DNA of 64,000 nucleotides, from contig CAZIXF010000015.1 in the NCBI GenBank assembly GCA_964543195.1, forward strand, positions 1 through 64,000, given 5' to 3'. Positions 1 through 8,017 of the stretch are shown here, piece by piece. Position 1 is the stretch's first letter. Every line of letters begins with the position of its first letter. The notes beneath the pieces were generated by a model. The model was not told where the DNA came from and ran no database searches. It saw only the letters and a program-made list of their open reading frames with translations. The translations under genes were made by a program, and so were the position numbers. This stretch comes from JAGTVG01 sp964543195. GTDB lineage: Bacteria > Bacteroidota > Bacteroidia > Cytophagales > Cyclobacteriaceae.

Positions 1-82
1 GTAACTACCTGATAATAAATATTTTAAATAGTAAAAACGGTTTATTTTGAGAATAGTTTATGAATAATCGGGGTTAAAAAGA

Positions 83-988
83 ATGACAGTACCTTCCCTG
101 CTTCAACCCAATGATCCGGTAGCTATTATACCTCCCGCCAATGCGATCGACTGGAAATATATAAGATACGCATCCGGTATTCTGGAAAAATGGGGACTCC
201 GGGTCCGGTTATCCGACAATATTCGCAGCCGGCACCATCAATTCGCAGGCAAAGATGAGGAACGACTTGCGTCCCTGCAAAAATTGCTTGACCATCCCAA
301 AATCAAGTGTATCTTTTGTGCCCGCGGAGGTTACGGCACCACGCGGATCGCAGACCGGTTGTCTTTTAAAGAATTCATTAAATATCCAAAATGGATCGTG
401 GGATACAGCGATATTACGGTATTGCTGAACATGGTATATAATCTCGGTTTTGAAGGTATACATGGCCCCATGCCTTTGAATTTTATGGAAGAGGGGGCAA
501 CAGAATCGCTCAATCGCCTGAGGACGCTGCTTTTTGAAGGGGGATTTGACGATATACATATGGATCCTGCCTCCCTCAACAGGACAGGTACTGCATCGGG
601 CCGGTTAATTGGCGGAAACCTCGCCCTGCTTTCCAATAGCCTGGGAACTCCCAGTGATATGGATACCGGTGATTGTATACTGTTCCTGGAAGATGTCGGC
701 GAATATCTTTATAAAATTGACAGAATGATCGTACAAATGAAAAGGGCCGGGAAATTTGAACATATCAAAGGTCTGATCATCGGTCAATTTACCCGGTTGA
801 AGGAAAATGAAAACTTTTTCGGAAATACGCTTGAAGAAATCATAATCGATCAGGTAAGTGAATATTCCTTTCCCGTCTGTTTCAATGCACCGTTGGGTCA
901 TGAAATGCCCAATTACCCCGTGCCCACCGGTAGAGCAGTACGGTTATCAGTAGATGAAAAAGGCTCCACCCTTTCAGCCAAAGATTAA
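83..988 (+). CDS. LD-carboxypeptidase (peptidase family S66, LdcA/MccF-like)
   Basis: A 301-residue cytoplasmic serine peptidase of the S66 family. Known members trim the terminal D-alanine from murein tetrapeptides during peptidoglycan recycling, or inactivate microcin C-like compounds. The catalytic triad is visible: the nucleophile Ser109 in GYSDIT, Glu203 in FLEDVGEY, and His273 in GHEMPNYP. Length is normal for the family and there is no signal peptide. The ATG at 83 gives the expected N-terminus (an early PNDPVAIIPPA strand). The gene converges on chrA and the two coding regions overlap tail to tail by 15 bp. A murein-recycling role is more likely than microcin immunity because no microcin genes are nearby, but the sequence alone does not separate the two. 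Confidence 0.93.
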   Translation: MTVPSLLQPNDPVAIIPPANAIDWKYIRYASGILEKWGLRVRLSDNIRSRHHQFAGKDEERLASLQKLLDHPKIKCIFCARGGYGTTRIADRLSFKEFIKYPKWIVGYSDITVLLNMVYNLGFEGIHGPMPLNFMEEGATESLNRLRTLLFEGGFDDIHMDPASLNRTGTASGRLIGGNLALLSNSLGTPSDMDTGDCILFLEDVGEYLYKIDRMIVQMKRAGKFEHIKGLIIGQFTRLKENENFFGNTLEEIIIDQVSEYSFPVCFNAPLGHEMPNYPVPTGRAVRLSVDEKGSTLSAKD

Positions 989-2152
989 TCCCAGGATCAG
1001 TCCCAGTATAATTAAAACCGGTGCCAGCATCCGGACAAAAAACAAGGTAATAAAGGTGACCAGGATGATCACCCCATTCAATATATTCAATTCGAGCGGC
1101 TCGGCGAGCATAATAGTAGCAGCTATCACCAGACCTGTACTGGCTGCAATTATTCCTTCAATAGAGGCTCTGATTACCCGGTACCGTTTGAGGCTGTCCC
1201 AGAAGCGTATTAGAAAATAAATGAGGAAGGTTCCGGGAAGGAAAATACCGGCTGAGGCGATCAACCCTCCAGCTATCTCACCCCCTATACCATATGAACG
1301 CATAGATAAAGCCCCTACATACGCACAGAAAGAAAAGACGGGTCCCGGCACGGCCTGTACCAGGGCAAAACCGACCAGGAATTCTTCCGAGCTGAGATAA
1401 TGTTTGAATTCTACAAATTCAGTAAATAAAAGCGGAACCAGCACATGGCCGCCACCGAATATCATGCTTCCGTTTCTGTAAAAATTTTCAAATAAACGAA
1501 TGGACAATTCCCGGGTATAATGTCCCAGTACCGCGGCCAGTATTAATACACCCGCCCACAATATAAAATTGCTCCAGCTAATTGAGATCCCCTTTTTTTC
1601 CTTTATAGGTTGTTTTTTAAACTTCAGGGCGGTCAACATGCCGGCAAATACAAGCAATATGGGAATAAGAAAGGGAGACCGGATAAAATACAGCAAAGTC
1701 GCTGAAATCACCATCAGAAAAATCGCCAATTTCGTTTCAATAACGGTGCGAATGATCCTTACACCCGCATAGGCCACAAATCCAACCGCCATCGGCTGAA
1801 TATACCGGGTAAACGAAGTAGAGATGTCCTTTTCATAAAAATGAGACATCATGATTCCGGCAAAGGTCATGATCGACATGGCAGGCAGGGCCCAGATCAA
1901 TAGGGTCAGGTAGGCCAGCCCGGGTCCGCCGATTTTGTACCCCAAGGCTGTGATCGTCTGAGTAGAAGTGGGGCCGGGCAGCACCTGACAGAGCGCATTC
2001 AGCTCAATTAATTCATTTTCTGTCAAATAGGCCCTTTTTTCAACAAAGATCTTCAGGAAAAGAGCCAGATGAGCCTGAGGGCCGCCAAAGGCGGTTACCG
2101 AAACAAGCAACACATCACGTAAAAAAATGATATGTCGGATCCTTTTTATCAA
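974..2152 (-). CDS. chrA: Chromate transporter, ChrA (CHR) family, two-domain
   Basis: A 392-residue inner-membrane protein with about ten to twelve hydrophobic segments. It carries the duplicated CHR domain: GGPQAHLALF and LPGPTSTQ in the first half, and FGGGHVLVPLL and QAVPGPVFSFCAYVG in the second. Characterised ChrA proteins expel chromate, driven by the membrane potential. Many environmental homologues have no proven substrate and could carry other oxyanions. No chrB-type regulator is adjacent. The 3' end overlaps the convergent LD-carboxypeptidase gene by 15 bp. The start at 2152 gives a short positively charged N-terminus (MIKRIRH) before the first membrane segment, as expected for the family. 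Confidence 0.93.
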   Translation of the reverse strand: MIKRIRHIIFLRDVLLVSVTAFGGPQAHLALFLKIFVEKRAYLTENELIELNALCQVLPGPTSTQTITALGYKIGGPGLAYLTLLIWALPAMSIMTFAGIMMSHFYEKDISTSFTRYIQPMAVGFVAYAGVRIIRTVIETKLAIFLMVISATLLYFIRSPFLIPILLVFAGMLTALKFKKQPIKEKKGISISWSNFILWAGVLILAAVLGHYTRELSIRLFENFYRNGSMIFGGGHVLVPLLFTEFVEFKHYLSSEEFLVGFALVQAVPGPVFSFCAYVGALSMRSYGIGGEIAGGLIASAGIFLPGTFLIYFLIRFWDSLKRYRVIRASIEGIIAASTGLVIAATIMLAEPLELNILNGVIILVTFITLFFVRMLAPVLIILGLILGLIFG

Positions 2153-2328
2153 ATCTTAAAAGATAAATTATTAATCAATCGGACATTATAAATTTGCAGG
2201 ATCAGGCCACCTTTTCCTGCAATTAAATTTATCGGTAATAAAAGAGTTTATCCAATTATTTCAAAAGATATAGAAAATTGATTAATTTATTAAATTGTAA
2301 TTTAGTTTAAAAACCAAACTCATTAACT

Positions 2329-3141
2329 ATGATACCTGTAAAAAAACTAACTGGCCTGTTGGCTGCTGTTGTTATTCTCGTTTCTTGTGGAGGAAAAAAG
2401 CAGCAGGATGAAACAACAACTGCCTATGAATCTACTGATGAACCCGTAACGGAGATCCTTGTTTCACCGGTGTATGATTCTCCTGAATTTCCTGATGCCA
2501 TACTTGAAATGAATCAACCCGGTGAAATGGCTAAGGTCGATGCCGGTGGAGTACAATTCTCATATGAAGTGACCAATTATGAATTGAAAGCTCAAACAGC
2601 CGACGCGGACCGGAAAAACTGTGCTAATTCGGAAAATGGTCAGCACATACATCTTATCCTGAACAATGAACCTTATACCGCTCATTATGAGCCTGAATTT
2701 ACCCGCGATATTGAGCCCGGACATTATGTGGCTTTGTCATTTCTGTCCAGGTCCTATCATGAAAGCCTGAAACAACCGGAAGCTTTTGTAATCCGCCAGT
2801 TTACGGTAGGCGACGTCATGCAGGAAGATGTAGACCTGAACGGACCCAATTTATTTTTCAGCCGTCCCAAAGGAACTTACTCAGGTGATGATACAAAAAA
2901 GATCCTGCTTGATTTTTACCTGGTTAATTGCGAACTTTCCCAAACGGGATATAAAGTGAGGGCAACAATTAACGGAAGAACGTTTATGCTGAATGAATGG
3001 GTTCCGTACTTTGTAGAAGGCCTGCCTATGGGTGAAAATACTTTTAAAATTGAACTTATTGATCCCGATGGCAACCTGGTTGACAGCCCTTTCAACAGTG
3101 AAGAACGAACCATAACATTGGAGGCCGAAACACCTGCTTAG
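2329..3141 (+). CDS. Exported lipoprotein of unknown function
   Basis: A 270-residue protein with a lipoprotein signal peptide ending in LVSC, followed by a polar Lys/Gln/Thr/Glu-rich linker, so it is probably anchored in a membrane facing the periplasm or cell surface. The body (about residues 60-265) is predicted beta-rich and contains a GQHIHLILNN segment and YTAHYEPEF. I do not recognise a catalytic motif. It lies 34 bp upstream of another secreted protein on the same strand and may be co-transcribed with it. The 176-bp gap to divergent chrA must hold its promoter, but I see no good TTTG/TAnnTTTG pair there. Similar proteins occur in Bacteroidota, as far as I can recall, without an established function. 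Confidence 0.8.
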   Translation: MIPVKKLTGLLAAVVILVSCGGKKQQDETTTAYESTDEPVTEILVSPVYDSPEFPDAILEMNQPGEMAKVDAGGVQFSYEVTNYELKAQTADADRKNCANSENGQHIHLILNNEPYTAHYEPEFTRDIEPGHYVALSFLSRSYHESLKQPEAFVIRQFTVGDVMQEDVDLNGPNLFFSRPKGTYSGDDTKKILLDFYLVNCELSQTGYKVRATINGRTFMLNEWVPYFVEGLPMGENTFKIELIDPDGNLVDSPFNSEERTITLEAETPA

Positions 3142-3175
3142 TATAAAAAAATCACTTATCCAAGATAAAAAGATC

Positions 3176-3883
3176 ATGAAAAAATCAGTTTCCGTTATTT
3201 TACTTCTATTCGTGAGCTCAATGAGCTACGGGCAGTGCGATACCTACTTCAATTTCACTGAAGGGGCGGAATATGAAATGACCCATTACAATAAAAAGGA
3301 CAAAAAATCGGGAAAGACCCTTACCCGGATCGTGTCTGTAAGGGAGGAAGGCGGGGAAACCGTGGCCACGGTCCAGGGGATCGCCTATGATAAAAAAGAG
3401 GAGGAGATTACCCGGATGGAATATGAATACCGTTGCGATGAGGGCGTACTTAAAGTAGATCTGTCCAGAATGATACCCAGGGAATCGCTGGAACAGAATC
3501 CTGATGTGCGGTTCGAATTATCCGGTGATTTTATTACCTTCCCGCCCGACCTTGAAAAGGGACAGAAATTAGACGACGGAACCATTACAGGAAAAATGAT
3601 CATGGGCGAGGCCGGACCTGCGGCTGCCATGAACATGACACTGGAGGTAAAAAACAGGCGGGTAATGGATACCGAGGAGATCACAACCCCTTTAGGAACC
3701 TATTCATGTTTCAAGATCACCTACGACGTATCCTCAACGACAAAGATGATGGGAATGAACATTACCAATGAAAGCAGTGGAGTAGAATTCCTGGCAAAGG
3801 ATATTGGAATCATAAAAACGGAAAGCTATAATAAAAAGGGTAAGCTTACCGGATATTCAGTGCTTACCGATTACAGTGAATAA
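3176..3883 (+). CDS. Secreted TapB/DUF3108-like protein
   Basis: A 235-residue protein with a clear Sec signal peptide (MKKSVSVILLLFVSSMSYGQ). The mature part is a beta-rich domain that ends with the pattern AKDIGIIKTESYNKKGKLTGY. Bacteroidota proteins of the DUF3108-like / TapB class commonly end this way. No active-site residues are evident, so a structural or binding role in the periplasm or outside the cell is likelier than catalysis. It follows the lipoprotein gene at 2329-3141 by 34 bp on the same strand, which suggests a two-gene unit. The family call rests on overall pattern and is moderate. Confidence 0.75.
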   Translation: MKKSVSVILLLFVSSMSYGQCDTYFNFTEGAEYEMTHYNKKDKKSGKTLTRIVSVREEGGETVATVQGIAYDKKEEEITRMEYEYRCDEGVLKVDLSRMIPRESLEQNPDVRFELSGDFITFPPDLEKGQKLDDGTITGKMIMGEAGPAAAMNMTLEVKNRRVMDTEEITTPLGTYSCFKITYDVSSTTKMMGMNITNESSGVEFLAKDIGIIKTESYNKKGKLTGYSVLTDYSE

Positions 3884-4325
3884 CCGGTAATTTTGACTGA
3901 ATAATCAATAGTCAATGGTTCAGATCAAAAAATATTTAATTAATTCTTTAATTTGTTAATTTGATAATCCCTAAAATCCTTCAAATGGGTTTGGAATTCC
4001 AGGCATTGATTATTCAGAAATTATTTTGAGTAATTTCCAATAACCAATGTGAAACAATGATCAATTAATATTCAATTTTTAAACGTCGGAATTTTTTCAA
4101 CAAAAAAGGTCTGAACCATCAAACCCGCGAAGTGAAACGAAGAGGGTTATGACCGTATCGAATACCGGCTTAAAGATAGCAAATGGATTAATTACATAAT
4201 ACCGGGTCGGAGTGTCCGGCGCAGCAAGACGTATCGGGAATCAAAAGGTTGTTATCAATGAAATTTTTGATAAACCGGCCTTCGATAAAATCCTTCTTCA
4301 GTTGGATCACACAGGACTGATTTCA
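3884..4325. other. Intergenic region with short inverted repeats and a possible repeat relic
   Basis: 442 bp between a plus-strand gene and the 3' end of minus-strand aspS. It is AT-rich and has no credible ORF. Two inverted pairs are visible: 3897-3909 with 4005-4017 (13 bp, perfect), and 3915-3924 with 4110-4119 (10 bp, perfect). The part at about 4120-4185 contains GAATACCGGCTTA, which also occurs beside the palindromic repeat array at 33.66 kb, so it may be a decayed copy of that element. No T-run terminator is obvious. Confidence 0.5.
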
Positions 4326-6083
4326 TCAAGTTTGGCCATCCACTATTTTCAAATGCAGTTCATTCAGTTGTTCCCTGGATATTTTCGAGGGTGCATCGAT
4401 CATCACATCCCGACCCGCATTGTTTTTCGGAAAGGCAATATAATCCCTGATGGACTCCGATCCGCCGAACAAGGCACATAAGCGATCAAAGCCAAATGCG
4501 ATGCCACCATGGGGAGGAGCCCCGTATTCAAAAGCTTCCATGAGAAAACCGAACTGGCTTTTTGCTTCCTCCTTGGTAAAGCCCAGCACATCAAACATTT
4601 TCTGCTGGATCTCACGGTCATGGATCCTGATGGACCCTCCGCCCAGTTCCACTCCATTGATCACCATGTCATAGGCATTGGCATTCACTTTTCCCGGATC
4701 TTTATCAAGGAGATCGACATGATCCGGTTTGGGTGAGGTAAACGGATGATGCATGGCATAATAACGGTTCGTTTCCTCATCCCATTCCAGAAGGGGAAAA
4801 TCGACCACCCAAAGGGGTGAAAAAGTGTTTTTCCTCCTGAGATCCTGTTCATCCCCTAACTTTAACCTTAATTCAGACAAAGCCTTCCGGGTAGAGTCCT
4901 TATCACCGGCAAGGATCAACATCAGATCCCCCGGCCTGGCTTTAAATGCTTCAACCCATTTCTTTAATTCATCTTCTGAATAAAACTTATCGACAGAAGA
5001 TTTTACCGATCCATCGTCGTTATACTTTACATAAACCAGGCCTTTTGCCCCGATCTGGGGCCGTTTAACAAATTCCGTCAATTCATCCAGTTGTTTCCTC
5101 GAACGATCAGATTCTCCCTGTACATTTATACCCACCACCAGTTCAGCTTTGTCGAATACATTAAATCCTTTTCCTTTGGCCAGATCATTTAATTCTACAA
5201 AGGTCATGTCAAAACGCGTATCAGGCTTATCCGTTCCATACAGTCTCATGGCTTCCTCATAGGACATAACGGGAAAATCCTGCAAATCGACTTTTTTTAT
5301 TTCTTTGAATAAATGTTTTATAAGTCCTTCAAAGGTATCCAGAACATCCTGCTGAGTGACAAATGACATTTCACAGTCGATCTGTGTGAATTCAGGCTGG
5401 CGGTCGGCCCGGAGATCCTCATCCCTGAAACATTTCACGATCTGATAATACCGGTCAAAACCAGCGATCATCAATATCTGTTTAAATGTTTGAGGGGATT
5501 GAGGCAAAGCATAAAATTCACCCGGATTCACCCTGGAAGGTACCACAAAATCCCTTGCTCCCTCAGGAGTCGATTTGATGAGGACCGGAGTTTCGATTTC
5601 AATAAAATTTGTACTTTGAAAATAATTCCGGGTTTCCTGCATCAACCGGTACCTGAGCTGAATGTTCTCTTTTACAGGACTCCTGCGCAGGTCCAGATAC
5701 CGGTACTTCATGCGGAGATCTTCCCCTCCATCCGTTTCATCTTCTATAGTAAAGGGCGGCACACGGGATGGATTAAGTATTTCCAGCCGGTTAACGAATA
5801 CCTCGATATCCCCGGTGGGTATTTTATCATTTTTTGAGAACCGTTCCACTACCTCACCTCCTGCACGGATCACATATTCCCTGCCCATCGACCTGGCTGT
5901 TTTAATGATCTGCGGATCTGTTTTGCTTTCATCGAAGACCAGCTGGGTAATCCCGTATCTGTCCCTGAGATCGATCCAGATCATGCCTCCCTTATCCCGA
6001 ATTTTTTGGGCCCATCCCGACAACTTTACCTGCTTCCCTGCATGATCGAGCCGCAATTCACCGCATGTATGTGTTCGTAACAT
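4326..6083 (-). CDS. aspS: Aspartate--tRNA ligase
   Basis: A 585-residue class II aminoacyl-tRNA synthetase that charges tRNA-Asp (or tRNA-Asx) with aspartate. The order is an N-terminal OB-fold anticodon-binding domain (about 1-110), the class II catalytic core, a bacterial GAD insertion (about 280-420), then the end of the core. Recognisable parts are the motif 2 region FRDEDLRADRQPEFTQ and the motif 3 region GIAFGFDRLCALFG. Length is typical of bacterial AspRS. No gatCAB genes are in the window, so discriminating and non-discriminating forms cannot be told apart. The start MLRTHTCGELR is canonical. Confidence 0.98.
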   Translation of the reverse strand: MLRTHTCGELRLDHAGKQVKLSGWAQKIRDKGGMIWIDLRDRYGITQLVFDESKTDPQIIKTARSMGREYVIRAGGEVVERFSKNDKIPTGDIEVFVNRLEILNPSRVPPFTIEDETDGGEDLRMKYRYLDLRRSPVKENIQLRYRLMQETRNYFQSTNFIEIETPVLIKSTPEGARDFVVPSRVNPGEFYALPQSPQTFKQILMIAGFDRYYQIVKCFRDEDLRADRQPEFTQIDCEMSFVTQQDVLDTFEGLIKHLFKEIKKVDLQDFPVMSYEEAMRLYGTDKPDTRFDMTFVELNDLAKGKGFNVFDKAELVVGINVQGESDRSRKQLDELTEFVKRPQIGAKGLVYVKYNDDGSVKSSVDKFYSEDELKKWVEAFKARPGDLMLILAGDKDSTRKALSELRLKLGDEQDLRRKNTFSPLWVVDFPLLEWDEETNRYYAMHHPFTSPKPDHVDLLDKDPGKVNANAYDMVINGVELGGGSIRIHDREIQQKMFDVLGFTKEEAKSQFGFLMEAFEYGAPPHGGIAFGFDRLCALFGGSESIRDYIAFPKNNAGRDVMIDAPSKISREQLNELHLKIVDGQT

Positions 6084-6106
6084 ATCTTAATTGTTTAACC
6101 AGTGAG

Positions 6107-6114
6107 CAAATTTA
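6107..6114 (-). promoter_or_regulatory. Possible -7 element for aspS
   Basis: On the minus strand this reads TAAATTTG, a perfect match to the Bacteroidota -7 consensus TAnnTTTG, 23 bp upstream of the aspS start codon. No clear TTTG -33 box is found at the right distance, so this is only a candidate. Confidence 0.3.
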
Positions 6115-6247
6115 CAAATTGATAAAAACAGTTTACGGATTTGAATAAAATGATTGATGGTGCTTTTCACTTTTTGGTTCTTTTAATTGGTCCGGACATA
6201 CAGAAATTGGCTAATTTTACGTTTAACAAGTGAAATAATGAAATACT

Positions 6248-6796
6248 ATGATCCGGTTTATTTTCTTTTTAACAGTATTTTTTCTTTTTTCAGCCCAGCA
6301 ATCCAAACTGGTTAAAACAAAGATAAGTGAAAATATAACCGCCAGGCTGCCGTCAGACATGTATCTGCTTCCGCCTGATGAGTTGTCATTGCGCTATGTT
6401 TCGTATCGAATGCCTATTGCCTATTACACTGATCCCATGGAAGAGGCAGAATTCAGTGTGAATATTTCAGCGACACAATGGACTGTTTCCGATCTTGGGA
6501 TTGTTAAGGAAATTTATGAGAGCAATATAATGAATCTACTGGATGATGTGAGAATGGTGAAAGATACGATAGAAACCATTAATGAACGAAAATATATCGT
6601 TTTTGAATTTTTTGGTACGCTAATGCCGGGTGAAAGCCTCTTTAAAATAGAGTCACCAATCCGAAAATATCACCAGATGCAGTACACAATTAAGGATAAT
6701 AAGCTGTATATTTTCAGTTTCAATGTACCCAAAAGGCTTTCCCCGGCGTGGGAAACCACCGCTTCGGCAATCATGCATAGCATCAAGATCAAATAG
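6248..6796 (+). CDS. Small exported protein of unknown function
   Basis: A 182-residue protein with a very hydrophobic N-terminal signal (MIRFIFFLTVFFLFSAQQ) and a soluble domain of about 160 residues. The pattern TARLPSDMYLLPPDE...YKYP-like spacing and the amphipathic C-terminal helix resemble small PsbP/Mog1-type folds, but I cannot establish homology. There is no lipobox Cys. It ends 3 bp before tadA on the same strand and is probably co-transcribed with it. Confidence 0.7.
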   Translation: MIRFIFFLTVFFLFSAQQSKLVKTKISENITARLPSDMYLLPPDELSLRYVSYRMPIAYYTDPMEEAEFSVNISATQWTVSDLGIVKEIYESNIMNLLDDVRMVKDTIETINERKYIVFEFFGTLMPGESLFKIESPIRKYHQMQYTIKDNKLYIFSFNVPKRLSPAWETTASAIMHSIKIK

Positions 6797-6799
6797 TGG

Positions 6800-7249
6800 A
6801 TGGCTCTTGAAATATATTCCGATGAATATTTTATGAATGAAGCCATTAAACAGGCGATGATGGCATATGAACAGGAGGAGATCCCCGTTGGGGCCGTGGT
6901 GGTCTGTGAAAACCGGATCATAGCTAAAGCGTATAATCAGGTAGAGCGGCTGAACGATGCTACGGCCCATGCAGAAATGATAGCCCTGACTTCAGCCTTT
7001 AATAATTTGGGTTCAAAATATTTGACAGATTGTGTTTTATATGTTACCCTAGAACCATGTGTCATGTGTGCCGGAGCCATTCACTGGGCACAGATCCGGA
7101 AGCTTGTGTACGGCACCGTTGATGATAAAAAAGGGTTCAGCCGTGTAAACGGGAATATCTTACATCCGGATACGGAAATAAAATCCGGAATTTTATCGGC
7201 TGAATGCAAACAAATTCTTGATAAATTCTTTAATAACTTAAGATCATAA
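6800..7249 (+). CDS. tadA: tRNA-specific adenosine deaminase
   Basis: A 149-residue zinc-dependent deaminase that converts the wobble adenosine of tRNA-Arg(ACG) to inosine, which allows decoding of CGN codons. The zinc and active-site motifs are intact: His57 and Glu59 in HAEMIAL, and Cys87 and Cys90 in PCVMCAGAI. Length and motif spacing match TadA rather than guanine or cytosine deaminases. The start lies 3 bp after the stop of the upstream exported protein, which implies translational coupling. The superoxide dismutase gene follows after 34 bp. Confidence 0.95.
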   Translation: MALEIYSDEYFMNEAIKQAMMAYEQEEIPVGAVVVCENRIIAKAYNQVERLNDATAHAEMIALTSAFNNLGSKYLTDCVLYVTLEPCVMCAGAIHWAQIRKLVYGTVDDKKGFSRVNGNILHPDTEIKSGILSAECKQILDKFFNNLRS

Positions 7250-7283
7250 ACTAAAAAAATGTTTAACTCAAAAACTATTAATT

Positions 7284-7889
7284 ATGGCATTTGAACTACC
7301 CCCCTTACCTTATGCGTTTGATGCACTTGAACCCTATATCGACGCAAAAACTATGGAAATTCATCATGATAAGCATCATGGTGGCTATGTTTCCAAACTC
7401 AACAATGCCATCGAAGGCACCGATCTGGATGGAAAATCCATTGAGGATATCATGAAAGCGGTTAGTAAAAATTCTGACGCGGTCAGGAACAATGGAGGAG
7501 GTCATTATAATCACACCCTGTTCTGGACGGTCATGTCGCCGGATGGAGGAGGTAAACCATCGGGAGATCTGGCATCTACCATTGATAAGAAATTCGGTTC
7601 ATTTGATGCGTTCAAGGATGAATTCAGCAATGCGGCAGCCACCCGCTTCGGGTCAGGCTGGGCATGGCTTTGTGTCGATAATAACGGTGAACTGTTCGTT
7701 ACCTCCACGCCGAACCAGGATAATCCGGTCATGGATATTGCTGAAAAGCCCGGTACACCTATTCTGGGTCTGGATGTATGGGAACATGCCTATTATCTCA
7801 AATATCAGAATAAACGTCCCGAATATATTTCACAATTCTGGAATCTGATCAACTGGGATGAGGTAAGTAAACGCTTCAAGAACGCTTGA
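7284..7889 (+). CDS. Superoxide dismutase, Fe/Mn family (Mn-type signature)
   Basis: A 201-residue cytoplasmic enzyme that dismutes superoxide to oxygen and peroxide. Metal ligands are visible: the His in KTMEIHHDKHH, the His in GGGHYNHTLFW, and Asp and His in LDVWEHAYYLKYQNKRPEY. The outer-sphere residues favour manganese, since Gly occupies the FeSOD glutamine position in NNGGGHYNH and a Gln appears in TPNQDNP. Some Bacteroidota enzymes of this type accept either metal, so cambialism is possible. It has no signal peptide. The gene is followed by a strong terminator and faces uvrB. Confidence 0.95.
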   Translation: MAFELPPLPYAFDALEPYIDAKTMEIHHDKHHGGYVSKLNNAIEGTDLDGKSIEDIMKAVSKNSDAVRNNGGGHYNHTLFWTVMSPDGGGKPSGDLASTIDKKFGSFDAFKDEFSNAAATRFGSGWAWLCVDNNGELFVTSTPNQDNPVMDIAEKPGTPILGLDVWEHAYYLKYQNKRPEYISQFWNLINWDEVSKRFKNA

Positions 7890-7957
7890 TGAGGAAAACT
7901 ATTCCCGGCAACCGGAAAGAATAAATCCCAATCAAGGGCATTGATCAGTTAAATTTT

Positions 7958-7992
7958 AATAGCCCCGGAATCATTCCCGGGGTTATTTTTTT
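7958..7992 (+). terminator. Rho-independent terminator of the superoxide dismutase gene
   Basis: A GC-rich hairpin (AATAGCCCCGG paired with CCGGGGTTATT, with one G-U pair) is followed by a seven-T run. It lies about 70 bp after the sod stop and before the convergent 3' end of uvrB. Confidence 0.85.
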
Positions 7993-8017
7993 AGCATCGG
8001 TTCAAGGGAAAAAAAAT

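Noticed and set aside
1188..1200. GAGGCTGTCCC inside chrA as an insertion-sequence end
   Set aside because: It lies in an intact reading frame and has no partner inverted repeat at a sensible distance.
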